A DNA stretch of 14,144 bases from JASMHC01 sp042092935 (GTDB lineage Bacteria; Pseudomonadota; Alphaproteobacteria; Rhodobacterales; Rhodobacteraceae), in the NCBI GenBank assembly GCA_042092935.1, contig JBELFK010000073.1:1-14144 (forward strand), in the 5' to 3' direction. The position numbers and the translations under genes were made by a program. Numbering within the stretch: position 1 is the stretch's first letter; every line of letters starts with the position of its first letter. Shown here one piece after another: positions 1-7,512 of this stretch. The notes under the pieces are model-generated. The model saw only the letters and a list, made by a program, of their open reading frames with translations. It searched no databases and was not told where the DNA came from.

Positions 1-239
1 TCTTTCAGAACGACAACTGACGGAATTTTCAACGTCACCGAGGGCGAATGAACGTATTCGTCATACTCGGCGACGATGTCCACACGCTCTAACCAAGCGG
101 CTTTGATCGCTTCTTGCCAGGGCCAAAGGGACAGTGGGTAATAGGACAAAGGCCGGAAATCTGCATTCAGTACCAACGCCGGATGCTGTTTCAGTTTTCC
201 GGGATCACGAACGAAATCCGTCCTGAAGTCTCCGTCCAT
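1..239 (-). CDS. HNH endonuclease family protein, N-terminal part (cut by left edge)
   Basis: An open reading frame starts with ATG at 239 and runs off the left edge without a stop (79 codons visible). The translation begins MDGDFRTDFVRDPGKL and contains LVLNADFRPLSYYPLSLWPW around residues 22-41. This is the characteristic N-terminus of a short HNH-nuclease-family protein common in Rhodobacteraceae (recognised from memory). The HNH catalytic core itself would lie beyond the window, so nuclease activity cannot be confirmed here. A GGGAG ribosome-binding site lies about 10 bases upstream of the ATG, and a plausible promoter sits at 310-337. The gene follows the hydrolase at 375-1040 on the same strand, but a 135-base gap and its own promoter suggest separate expression. 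Its cellular role is unknown; members of this group are usually single chromosomal genes. Confidence 0.75.
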   Translation of the reverse strand, partial: MDGDFRTDFVRDPGKLKQHPALVLNADFRPLSYYPLSLWPWQEAIKAAWLERVDIVAEYDEYVHSPSVTLKIPSVVVLK

Positions 240-309
240 AATATTTGCTCTCCCACCTTTGCGGCTAAAGTGTCGATGCTGAAGGCTGACGCCATCCTGC
301 TTGCGAACC

Positions 310-337
310 ACTATATATGGCGTTGCCAATGTGACAA
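310..337 (-). promoter_or_regulatory. Probable sigma70-type promoter for the HNH-family gene
   Basis: On the minus strand there is TTGTCA (332-337), a 16-base spacer and TATAGT (310-315). Transcription would start near 303, leaving a leader of about 65 bases before the ATG at 239. The rest of the 240-374 gap shows nothing further that I can support. Confidence 0.4.
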
Positions 338-374
338 CCCCCGCGATGTAGAAGTCTTTGGGTTGGGAAAAGGT

Positions 375-1040
375 CTATAGCCCCAATTTGTCACGCATAA
401 ACGCCAAGGCGACGCTTAGCCCGTCAGGCGCAATCCCGTGGCCGGTGCCCTTCATGATATGGGCGTAAACATCCGTCCACCCTGCCCCTTGCAAGGCTTC
501 TGCCGCCAAAGGCAACGAGTCGACCGGTACAACGTCGTCGGCGTCGCCATGCACCAGCAGAACAGGTGGGCGCGAAACAACCTCGTCCGCCAGCAATTCA
601 GGCTCTAACATCCTCCCCGAGAACGCGACGATACCGGCAAATTCGTCTTCCCGGCGAGGTGCAACATGCAATGCCATCATCGTGCCTTGCGAAAATCCGA
701 ACAGGACGACCTGCTCGGGCAGCAAATCCTCGTCCACCATCAACGCATCGAGAAAGGCGTTCAGATCATCAACAGCCGCATCCATTCCACGTTTGGATTC
801 TTCCTCGGACGAGCCATCGATCCACGGGATCGGAAACCACTGATAGCCCATTGGCGCGCCTGCACAATTTTCCGGCGCATCGGGTGCGACAAACAACGTG
901 TCGGGCAAATGTTCGGACAATGGATCGGCGAGGCCTAGCAAATCGGCCCCATTGGCGCCGTAGCCATGCAGAAACACAACGGCTGAACGGGTTTCTCCTG
1001 AAAGTGAGTCTTTACGGCCTGCCTGCAATACGCGTGTCAT
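375..1040 (-). CDS. Alpha/beta hydrolase, carboxylesterase / acyl-protein-thioesterase-like
   Basis: A 221-residue serine hydrolase of the phospholipase/carboxylesterase family (the APT1/YpfH-like group), probably cytoplasmic and acting on small esters or acyl thioesters; the substrate is unknown. Visible landmarks are HGYGAN (residues 25-30, oxyanion-hole region), the nucleophile elbow GFSQG (115-119, Ser117), HGDADDVVP (164-172, acid Asp168) and GTGHGIAPDG (His201). The catalytic triad is therefore complete, and the length is normal for the family. An in-frame start exists upstream at 1109, but the ATG at 1040 is preferred. It is preceded by GGGAAGG, the protein then begins at the usual family N-terminus, and ATG overlaps the TGA of the glycosylase gene as ATGA, typical of a translationally coupled operon pair. 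Confidence 0.88.
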   Translation of the reverse strand: MTRVLQAGRKDSLSGETRSAVVFLHGYGANGADLLGLADPLSEHLPDTLFVAPDAPENCAGAPMGYQWFPIPWIDGSSEEESKRGMDAAVDDLNAFLDALMVDEDLLPEQVVLFGFSQGTMMALHVAPRREDEFAGIVAFSGRMLEPELLADEVVSRPPVLLVHGDADDVVPVDSLPLAAEALQGAGWTDVYAHIMKGTGHGIAPDGLSVALAFMRDKLGL

Positions 1041-1666
1041 CGGATACCTTCCCTGTCTTTCGCGACTTTGTAGTAGGCCCATAACAATCTGGCCGCAACG
1101 CTTCTCCATGGGCTCCAGGCAAGCGCCATCTGTCGCAGCTCTTTTTCACTGGGACGCGCGTCGAGTTCAAACAACAGGCGGACGCTTTCTTGTAACGCCA
1201 AATCGCCGGGCGCGAACACATCAGCCCGGCCAAGTGAAAACATCGCGTAGATTTCCGCCGTCCAGGCGCCAATACCAGGCACCTCGACCAAGGTTGAGAT
1301 CACTTGCTCTGTCGGGCGCGCACGCAGATCTTTGAACTGGATTTTCGACGCAGCCAATGCCTTGGCATACCGAATTTTCTGACGACTGAGCCCGCAGGCC
1401 CGCAGCTCTTCCTCGGTTGCCCACATCACCTTGCGCGGTCCGGTAAGCCGCGCATTTTTCAGCCGCGCCCAAATCGCATTCGCCGCTGCAACGCTGACCT
1501 GTTGGCTAACGATCGCGCTTAACAGCGCCTCAAACCCATCCTTTGAACGCCGCAATGGCAAGGGACCGGTTTGTGTCAAAGCATAGTCGAACCGTGGATC
1601 GGCCTCGGCCAACCAAGCGGCCCCTTCTGTCACGCAGTCTGAGGTTTCTATAGTGCGCCCAATCAT
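1037..1666 (-). CDS. DNA-3-methyladenine glycosylase II-like (AlkA family, HhH-GPD)
   Basis: A 209-residue base-excision-repair glycosylase that would remove alkylated purines such as 3-methyladenine from DNA. The HhH-GPD core is clear: a helical segment with AIVSQQVS (51-58), the helix-hairpin-helix LVEVPGIGAWTA (126-137), and the following FAPGDLALQ with the expected catalytic aspartate at Asp155. It lacks the N-terminal beta domain of the longer Escherichia coli AlkA, so it belongs to the short form. It is the first gene of a two-gene unit with the hydrolase downstream (4-base overlap at 1037-1040). It is divergent from the MFS gene; the short region between them (1667-1751) must hold both promoters, but I cannot place them confidently. 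No ada-type methyltransferase regulator is visible nearby. Confidence 0.88.
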   Translation of the reverse strand: MIGRTIETSDCVTEGAAWLAEADPRFDYALTQTGPLPLRRSKDGFEALLSAIVSQQVSVAAANAIWARLKNARLTGPRKVMWATEEELRACGLSRQKIRYAKALAASKIQFKDLRARPTEQVISTLVEVPGIGAWTAEIYAMFSLGRADVFAPGDLALQESVRLLFELDARPSEKELRQMALAWSPWRSVAARLLWAYYKVAKDREGIR

Positions 1667-1751
1667 CGCGCGACCTTAACAGAGATAATACACAGACCAA
1701 GCCCGAGTTTTGCTATGGACGCCTCCGCGCTTCACCTCTACGAAGTTGAAT

Positions 1752-2966
1752 ATGACTCATGTGATCGACGACTCCCGCGCGAAAAGAAACGTGTTTATCC
1801 TGGTTCTGGCGCAGGCCGTTCTGGGTGCACAGATGCCGCTGATTTTCACAATCGGTGGGTTAGCGGGGCAATCGCTTGCCTCAAACCTGTGCTTTGCGAC
1901 GCTTCCCATATCGCTGATCGTTTTGGGATCAATGATGTTTGCGAACCCAATTTCCGTCTTCATGCAAAAATACGGCCGCAAAGCGGGCTTTTTTTTGGGG
2001 TCCGCTGGTGGGGCAATCGGGGGCGCTGTTGCCGCCTATGGGCTTTACGTCACCAGCTTTCCAATCTTTCTGTTGGGCAGCTTTCTGACGGGTAGCTACA
2101 TGACCGTCCAAGGCTTTTACCGCTTTGCGGCCACGGACACCGCCTCGGCTGAATTTCGCCCCAAGGCAATCTCATACGTCATGGCCGGAGGGCTTGTGTC
2201 TGCGGTCATTGGTCCGCAATTGGTCAAGGTCACCTCTGACGCCTTAGTGATCCCCTTTCTGGGGGCCTATGTCGCCGTCATTGCGATCAATGTTTTTGGA
2301 TCGCTCCTGTTCTTGTTTCTCGACATTCCAACGCCGGTCGCCCCCGCTGCCGATGCCCCGCGTGGCCGAAGCCGTCTAGAGTTGCTCAAGACCCCGCGCA
2401 TCGCCGTTGCAATTATCGTGGCCATGGTCAGCTATGCTTTGATGAATTTGGTGATGACCTCGACTCCGCTTGCCGTTGTCGGTTGCGGGTTTGAAAAATC
2501 GGACGCTGCGAATGTTGTATCCGGTCATGTGCTGGCGATGTTTGCACCGTCGTTTTTCACAGGACACCTTATCGCGCGCTTTGGGGTTGAGAAGATCATG
2601 GCGACGGGCCTTGTCATCTTGGGCGCAGCGGGGCTGGTCGCGCTCCAAGGCATTCAGATCGAGAACTTCTATATCGCGCTCATTCTTTTGGGTATCGGGT
2701 GGAACTTCGGGTTTATCGGCGCGACCAACATGCTGGCGTCTTCGCATGAAGATCACGAGCGCGGTAAAATGCAGGGGCTAAACGATTTCCTCGTGTTCGG
2801 AGGCGTTACCGTGGCGTCTTTGGCGTCGGGTGGTTTGATGAACTGCTCGGGCGGTACTCCGCAGGCGGGCTGGACAGCCGTTAACCTTGCGATGGGGCCT
2901 TTTCTGGTCCTTGCGGGCGGCGCTTTGATCTGGCTGTATTTCAATACGCCAAAGAAAACCGCCTAA
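1752..2966 (+). CDS. Major facilitator superfamily transporter
   Basis: A 404-residue inner-membrane permease with about twelve hydrophobic segments spread along its length, the usual size for MFS. The loop between helices 2 and 3 carries MQKYGRKAGFFLG, matching the MFS motif A (G-x-x-x-D/G-R-K/R-x-G-R/K pattern). Helices 1-6 end near LLFLFLDIPTP, followed by a short cytoplasmic loop rich in Arg, and the second half begins near RIAVAIIVAMV. It resembles an uncharacterised MFS group common in Rhodobacteraceae; the substrate cannot be inferred from sequence. The ATG at 1752 (protein MTHVIDDSRAKRN) is preferred over an in-frame TTG at 1710, because family members start just before the first helix, although the ribosome-binding site is weak. 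Its stop overlaps that of the convergent gene at 2963-2966. Confidence 0.85.
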   Translation: MTHVIDDSRAKRNVFILVLAQAVLGAQMPLIFTIGGLAGQSLASNLCFATLPISLIVLGSMMFANPISVFMQKYGRKAGFFLGSAGGAIGGAVAAYGLYVTSFPIFLLGSFLTGSYMTVQGFYRFAATDTASAEFRPKAISYVMAGGLVSAVIGPQLVKVTSDALVIPFLGAYVAVIAINVFGSLLFLFLDIPTPVAPAADAPRGRSRLELLKTPRIAVAIIVAMVSYALMNLVMTSTPLAVVGCGFEKSDAANVVSGHVLAMFAPSFFTGHLIARFGVEKIMATGLVILGAAGLVALQGIQIENFYIALILLGIGWNFGFIGATNMLASSHEDHERGKMQGLNDFLVFGGVTVASLASGGLMNCSGGTPQAGWTAVNLAMGPFLVLAGGALIWLYFNTPKKTA

Positions 2967-3727
2967 ACCCGACCCATCGCTGCCTTCCAGATCAGCTTCG
3001 CCTTTTTGGCGGCGTCGCTTGTGTCCAACGCGCCCTGTGCGACCAAGGCCGGGTATTTGGCAGCCCGTGTCAGAATGGTTTCTGCCTGCCACCCCGGCAA
3101 AAAGGCCGCCCTGACGACCTTGGACATCCGTTGACGCCGGGTGTTGTGCAATGCCTCAAGGCCGGTCCTGGCGAGGGTCGAGACACCCTCGGGTCGGCCA
3201 TCGAGCAAAGGGATCCGACCTCGATCAACCAAATCCGGCACGGCCTTTAGAAAGTTTGCCACACCAAGCGCATATCCAAAGTCCTTGGCGGCAGAACCAT
3301 CTTCGCCCAATGACTGACACAACGCGCGATAAAACGCTCCGCTGCTTTGATCCAGATAATCCTTCAAATGCGCGTCGTCGTCGAAAGGGTCTTTGTAAAT
3401 ATCCCAACGCCGCACTTCGACAAACCCATCCAGCATTTTCGCGGTTTCAGGCGTCAGAATGTCGGCTAACGGCGAAACAACCTCGTGCCGACGTGCGGGT
3501 TTGCCCTCGGCGATCTCGGTCAGCGCATCGCGCCACCACTGGACGCGCATTTCCGCGATCATCGGTTCTTGGGTCGCCCAAGGCGCGCGCGCGACTTCGA
3601 TCGCGAGGGCGTGCAGGGGGAACAACGTCTTTCGCATCCAGACCGGAGCCGCCATAACGGCTGCAAATCGATCTGCATCGCCCTTTTGAACGATCCCCGC
3701 GCAGGCTTGAATATCAGCTTCCGTCAC
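2963..3727 (-). CDS. Squalene/phytoene synthase-fold protein, NDUFAF6-like, apparently without active-site aspartates
   Basis: A 254-residue protein with the all-helical trans-isoprenyl-diphosphate-synthase fold signature: LFPLHALAIEVARAPW (35-50), MRVQWWRDAL (60-69) and LGVANFLKAVPDLVDRGRIPLL (154-175). In true squalene or phytoene synthases these first and third blocks carry the two Asp-rich magnesium-binding motifs. Here both positions lack the aspartate pairs (AIEVA; KAVPDL), as in mitochondrial NDUFAF6, a complex I assembly factor. I therefore infer a non-enzymatic role, possibly complex I assembly, rather than carotenoid or hopanoid synthesis. The GTG start at 3727 is chosen because GGAAG lies seven bases upstream and the family N-terminus fits; longer upstream frames are antisense artefacts within cimA. 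It overlaps the end of cimA by 14 bases, implying translational coupling. Confidence 0.8.
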   Translation of the reverse strand: MTEADIQACAGIVQKGDADRFAAVMAAPVWMRKTLFPLHALAIEVARAPWATQEPMIAEMRVQWWRDALTEIAEGKPARRHEVVSPLADILTPETAKMLDGFVEVRRWDIYKDPFDDDAHLKDYLDQSSGAFYRALCQSLGEDGSAAKDFGYALGVANFLKAVPDLVDRGRIPLLDGRPEGVSTLARTGLEALHNTRRQRMSKVVRAAFLPGWQAETILTRAAKYPALVAQGALDTSDAAKKAKLIWKAAMGRV

Positions 3728-5327
3728 GATCCAGCTTCCAGACGATCGCGTCCAGCAAGGCCTCAAACGAGGCATCGACGATGTTCGCGGACACGCCCAC
3801 GGTCGACCAGCGCTGGCCCTTGGCATCTTCGCTGTCGATGATAACCCGCGTGACGGCCTCGGTGCCGCCCTGGGTGATACGCACCTTGAAATCGACCAAA
3901 CGCATATCATCAATGACGTCTTGATACGGCCCCAAGTCCTTGGCCAACGCCTTGGACAAGGCATTCACCGGACCACGATCACTGCCGGTTTCATCCAAAG
4001 ATTCACTGACCGACAGTTTCTTTTCGCCGTTCACTTTGACCACAACAACGGCCTCGGACAGCGAAACCATTTTGTTGTATTTATTCTTACGCCGCTCAAC
4101 GGTCACCTTGTAGCGCTTGACCTCAAAAAACTCGGGCAAAAGGCCAAGTTCGCGTCGCGCCAACAGCTCAAAACTGGCTTGGGCCGTATCGTAGGAATAG
4201 CCGTCGGACTCGCGCGATTTGATGACATCAAGAATGCGCCCAAGCGCCGGATCGCCCTTTTCAACGACGATGCCCGCGTCGGCCAAGCGGCGGATCAGGT
4301 TTGACTGACCTGCCTGATTGGACATCGGAATGATGCGGGCATTGCCGACTGTCCAGGGGTCAACATGTTCATAGGTCGAGGGATCTTTCAAAATCGCCGA
4401 GGCGTGCAGACCGGCTTTGTGGGCGAAGGCACTGGCCCCCACGAACGCCGATTGTCGCATGGGAACACGGTTCAGAATGTCATCGAGTTTGCGGCTGATG
4501 CGCGTCAAATCCTGCAACGTTTCACGTTTGATACCGGTCTCGTAGGTGTTGGCGTAGGGCTCTTTCAGCAACAGCGTCGGGATTAACGTCGTCAGGTTGG
4601 CATTGCCGCAGCGCTCGCCCAAACCGTTCAGAGTGCCTTGCACTTGCCGGGCACCCGCATCAACGGCTGCGAGTGACGCTGCAACGGCAGTTTCGGTGTC
4701 GTTATGGGTGTGAATACCGACATGCGTGCCGGGAATTCCAGCCTCGATCACCGCGCGGGTGATGTCGTGAACCTCGGTCGGAAGCGTGCCGCCGTTGGTA
4801 TCACAAAGAACAATCCACCGCGCACCCGCATCATAGGCCGCCTTAATGCACTCGAGCGCATAGGGGGCGTTGCCTTTGTAGCCGTCAAAGAAATGCTCGG
4901 CGTCAAAAAGCGCCTCGCGGCCTTGTGCAACCAGATGCGCCACCGAGGCGCGAATATTCTCGACGTTCTCATCGAGCGAAATGCCAAGCGCACGTTCGAC
5001 GTGAAAATCATGGGTTTTGCCCACCAAACACACCGCTGGCGTGTTTGCGTTCAAAACCGCTGCGAGCACGTCATCATTCTCAGCCGAGCGCCCGGCGCGT
5101 TTTGTCATGCCGAATGCCGTCATGACGGACTGCGTTTTGGGTGCCTTTTCAAAGAACTCGCTGTCGGTCGGATTTGCACCCGGCCAGCCACCTTCAATGT
5201 AGTCGACGCCCAACTGATCGAGCATCTCGGCAATCTGCTGCTTTTCCTGCGTCGAGAACTGCACCCCTTGGGTCTGCTGCCCGTCGCGAAGGGTGGTGTC
5301 GTAGATGAAAAGACGGTCTTTAGACAT
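3714..5327 (-). CDS. cimA: Citramalate synthase
   Basis: A 537-residue enzyme condensing pyruvate and acetyl-CoA to (R)-citramalate, the first step of the threonine-independent route to 2-oxobutyrate and isoleucine. The N-terminal HMGL-like TIM barrel shows DTTLRDGQQTQG (10-21), then the metal-binding HTHNDTETA block and GTLNGLGERCGN, followed by HKAGLHASAIL. The C-terminal part (roughly 410-530) is a LeuA-type dimerisation/regulatory domain, where feedback inhibition by isoleucine occurs in relatives. The opening IYDTTLRDGQQTQGVQFS and the overall length fit CimA better than 2-isopropylmalate or homocitrate synthase. The ATG at 5327 has AGGAAGG upstream. It lies downstream of cysS, separated by 114 bases that contain a long nested palindrome (5364-5427), and is coupled to the downstream NDUFAF6-like gene. 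Confidence 0.93.
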   Translation of the reverse strand: MSKDRLFIYDTTLRDGQQTQGVQFSTQEKQQIAEMLDQLGVDYIEGGWPGANPTDSEFFEKAPKTQSVMTAFGMTKRAGRSAENDDVLAAVLNANTPAVCLVGKTHDFHVERALGISLDENVENIRASVAHLVAQGREALFDAEHFFDGYKGNAPYALECIKAAYDAGARWIVLCDTNGGTLPTEVHDITRAVIEAGIPGTHVGIHTHNDTETAVAASLAAVDAGARQVQGTLNGLGERCGNANLTTLIPTLLLKEPYANTYETGIKRETLQDLTRISRKLDDILNRVPMRQSAFVGASAFAHKAGLHASAILKDPSTYEHVDPWTVGNARIIPMSNQAGQSNLIRRLADAGIVVEKGDPALGRILDVIKSRESDGYSYDTAQASFELLARRELGLLPEFFEVKRYKVTVERRKNKYNKMVSLSEAVVVVKVNGEKKLSVSESLDETGSDRGPVNALSKALAKDLGPYQDVIDDMRLVDFKVRITQGGTEAVTRVIIDSEDAKGQRWSTVGVSANIVDASFEALLDAIVWKLDRDGS

Positions 5328-5363
5328 TGGCGCGAACCTTCCTGGACGGGGCGCTTGCGGCCC

Positions 5364-5427
5364 GGACTGCGCCGACCCGCCCCCATGGGGCGGCGCACAT
5401 GCGCCCCCCCGCGGGTCTATGCAGTCC
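5364..5427 (-). repeat. GC-rich nested palindrome in the cysS-cimA gap (structured cimA leader)
   Basis: The left arm 5364-5380 (ggactgc, gcc, gacccgc) pairs with the right arm 5411-5427 (gcgggtc, tat, gcagtcc): two perfect 7-bp stems separated by a symmetric 3-base internal loop. Inside are a ggcgca/tgcgcc hairpin at 5392-5405 and a ccgcccc-cat-ggggcgg hairpin at about 5379-5395, which compete for the same bases. In the cimA mRNA sense the structure ends about 36 bases before the ATG, just upstream of the ribosome-binding site, and is not followed by a U run, so it is not a standard intrinsic terminator. It could be a regulatory leader or a dispersed palindromic repeat of REP type. The inverted repeats are seen directly; the function is unknown. 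Confidence 0.65.
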
Positions 5428-5441
5428 TTGGGTTTGGCGGG

Positions 5442-6965
5442 TCATTTGAGGGCCTCGTCGTCAGGCAAACTTGGTAATTCCGGCAAATTCGCGATATCGA
5501 ATCCCTCGGTGGGTTCCCATTTTGTCTCGCTTTTTCCTTCTTGGATAAGCACACCCGCTTGAACCAACCCGTTTTTCAATTCGTCGGCATATGAAAACAT
5601 TTTTTTAGCTCTGGCAGCGTGTCTCAAATTTAGCCACATCGCAATTTCCCGGGCTATGGTTTCATCGATACCAACAGGCCTTTCGACAAGAAAGATATCC
5701 ACGCCAGCAAACAAGGCTTCGTAACTTGCATGCGGAAATTCAGCCCTCTCTCGAACAAAGGACCTTGGCCATTTCATCATCTGAAGATCGATCCCGAGCA
5801 ATGCAACACTGGCAAGAAAATCAGCCTTAGAAACCGAACCATCGACTACCTTGTAGCGAAGCTGTTTTAGAAAATTCACTGCGCCAGCGGTGTTTAGGTC
5901 GTCGGCAAGAGCTTCAACGACTTCCGCAAGTGGCTTACCACGTGGTTCGTCACCAACCAGATTGTACCATGCTTCGAGAACCTGCCGTGCCTCCTCCGCC
6001 TTCTTCGCCGTCCAGTCCATCGGCTTACGGTAATGCGTCGAAAGAAACACGAACCGTATCACCTCCCCCGGCACGCCTTGCTCCAGCAAATCCCGCACGG
6101 TGAAGAAATTGCCCAAAGACTTGGACATCTTCTTGCCCTCAACCTGAAGCATCTCGTTGTGCATCCAGTAGTTCGCGAATGAATCCTCGCCTGCCTCACA
6201 GCAGCTTTGGGCTTTCTCGTTTTCGTGGTGCGGAAAGGTCAGGTCGAGACCGCCTCCGTGGATGTCGAACTTGTCGCCAAACAGCGCCTTGGTCATCGCC
6301 GAGCACTCGATATGCCAGCCCGGACGGCCTCGGCCCCACGGGCTATCCCATCCCGGTAGTTCGTCTGAGGACGGCTTCCAAAGAACAAAGTCCATCGGAT
6401 TTCGCTTGTAGGGTGCAACTTCAACCCGTGCGCCTGCGATCATGTCGTCTACTGAACGCCCCGACAACGACCCGTAGTTGGCGTAGGATTTCACATCAAA
6501 CAGCACATGGCCCTCTGCCTCGTAAGCATGACCTGAGGCGATCAGCTCTTCGGTCATATCGATCATCTGCTGGATGAATTGTGTCGCCCGAGGTGTCTCG
6601 TTCGGCTCTAAAGCCCCCAAAGCGCCCATGTCGTCGAGATACCAACGGATCGTCTCGTCTGTGCGTTCCTGAATCAGGTCTTCCAACGTGCCAGAAGCCC
6701 CAGCCTCTTTCCGCGAAAGCGCTGTTGCGTTGATCTTGTCGTCTACGTCCGTGAAGTTGCGCGCATAGGTGACATGATCTTCGCCATAGACGTGACGCAG
6801 CAGGCGGTAAAGCACATCAAACACCACCACCGGACGGGCGTTGCCAAGATGCGCGCGATCATAGACCGTCGGGCCACAGACATACATCCGCACATTGGTC
6901 GGGTCTATCGGCGTAAAGATTTCTTTCTTACGCGTCAGTGTATTGTGCAGCTTGATCGTCGTCAT
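5442..6965 (-). CDS. cysS: Cysteine--tRNA ligase
   Basis: A 507-residue class I aminoacyl-tRNA synthetase that charges tRNA-Cys in the cytoplasm. Visible elements are MYVCGPTVYDRAHLGNARP (27-45) with the zinc ligand Cys30 and a HIGH-box variant HLGN (39-42), RNFTDVDDKIN, the zinc/active-site blocks GWHIECSAM and HGGGLDLTFPHHENE, and an intact KMSKS loop followed by LGNFFT. It is somewhat longer than the roughly 460 residues of the E. coli enzyme, with extra residues in the C-terminal half and an acidic tail (about 18 residues) after the last conserved Trp. The ATG at 6965 is chosen over the in-frame start at 6995, because the protein then begins MTTIKLHNT, as in relatives, and AGGA precedes it. 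The 3' third is visibly more AT-rich than the rest. Confidence 0.95.
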   Translation of the reverse strand: MTTIKLHNTLTRKKEIFTPIDPTNVRMYVCGPTVYDRAHLGNARPVVVFDVLYRLLRHVYGEDHVTYARNFTDVDDKINATALSRKEAGASGTLEDLIQERTDETIRWYLDDMGALGALEPNETPRATQFIQQMIDMTEELIASGHAYEAEGHVLFDVKSYANYGSLSGRSVDDMIAGARVEVAPYKRNPMDFVLWKPSSDELPGWDSPWGRGRPGWHIECSAMTKALFGDKFDIHGGGLDLTFPHHENEKAQSCCEAGEDSFANYWMHNEMLQVEGKKMSKSLGNFFTVRDLLEQGVPGEVIRFVFLSTHYRKPMDWTAKKAEEARQVLEAWYNLVGDEPRGKPLAEVVEALADDLNTAGAVNFLKQLRYKVVDGSVSKADFLASVALLGIDLQMMKWPRSFVRERAEFPHASYEALFAGVDIFLVERPVGIDETIAREIAMWLNLRHAARAKKMFSYADELKNGLVQAGVLIQEGKSETKWEPTEGFDIANLPELPSLPDDEALK

Positions 6966-7118
6966 AATGTCCTCGCACGCTGTTGGCGCGGGCATATCAA
7001 CTTGAAACTAGGTTTGAAACAGAAGAACGGCCCGCAGATGATTTCAGCAGGGAATACAGTCGATAATAATGATTGCAGTCATGTTCATGCAGTCTGCATA
7101 CGGGATCAAGGAAGCCAT

Positions 7119-7135
7119 CGTCAAGCCGCTTGACG
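7119..7135. promoter_or_regulatory. 17-bp inverted repeat in the cysS / yjbR-like divergent region
   Basis: CGTCAAG-CCG-CTTGACG is a perfect 7-bp inverted repeat with a 3-base centre, lying in the roughly 200-base gap between the divergent cysS (start 6965) and the plus-strand gene at 7165. On the minus strand it supplies TTGACG (7119-7124) followed after 18 bases by TATGCA (7095-7100), a weak candidate promoter for cysS. Either an operator or chance symmetry is possible. The rest of 6966-7164 shows no other feature that I can support. Confidence 0.35.
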
Positions 7136-7164
7136 GCAGCGCGGGCAATGGCCATCGTCATTCC

Positions 7165-7512
7165 ATGAGCAGAGATTTCATCAATTCCCTATGCAAATCC
7201 TTCCCCGGTGCCGAACATTCCGACCCTTGGGGCGAAGGCCACGACGCATGGAAAGTCGGTGGCAAAATGTTCGCCATAATCGGCACCCAGAAAAACGGAG
7301 TCTCGGTCAAAACCCGCGATGTGGAAACGGCCCAGATGTTGATTGACGCAGGCGTGGGGAACAAGCCCCCGTATTTGCACAAAAGCTGGATCCGATTGCC
7401 GCTTGATAGCGACCCTGAAGAACTGACCTTCAGGATCACTTCGGCTTACGACATCATTCGCGCCAGCCTGACGAAAAAGGCACAGGCCGCATTGGAACCT
7501 CGGTCCGACTAG
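7165..7512 (+). CDS. MmcQ/YjbR family DNA-binding-fold protein
   Basis: A 115-residue small cytoplasmic protein of the MmcQ/YjbR family, whose fold resembles that of CyaY-like DNA-binding proteins but whose role is not established. Typical features are the N-terminal FINSLCKSFPGAE, a central KVGGKMFAII strand pair, SVKTRD, and the signature PYLHKSWIRLPLD near residues 69-81. The in-frame start at 7069 would add 32 residues unlike the family, so the ATG at 7165 (MSRDFINSL) is preferred even though no strong ribosome-binding site precedes it. It is convergent with the VOC gene, and the two stop codons share CTAG around 7509-7512. No operon partner is evident. Confidence 0.8.
   Translation: MSRDFINSLCKSFPGAEHSDPWGEGHDAWKVGGKMFAIIGTQKNGVSVKTRDVETAQMLIDAGVGNKPPYLHKSWIRLPLDSDPEELTFRITSAYDIIRASLTKKAQAALEPRSD

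Noticed and set aside
114..380. Plus-strand open frame of 88 codons
   Set aside because: It lies antisense to the HNH-family gene and its promoter region; the minus-strand translation is the recognisable one.
566..1084. Plus-strand open frame of 172 codons
   Set aside because: Antisense shadow of the hydrolase gene; low-complexity Arg/Pro/Ser composition and no family resemblance.
1710..1751. TTG start extending the MFS protein by 14 residues
   Set aside because: The extension has no family match, and relatives begin just before the first membrane helix.
3728..3964. Upstream extension of the synthase-fold gene
   Set aside because: The extra 79 residues are cimA read in another frame; the GTG at 3727 has a good ribosome-binding site and the family N-terminus.
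5364..5427. Intrinsic terminator for cysS
   Set aside because: The stem is strong, but no U tract follows on the minus strand.
4704..5477. Plus-strand open frame of 257 codons
   Set aside because: Antisense to cimA. It is long only because of high GC and codon bias on the true strand, and it runs through the palindromic leader.
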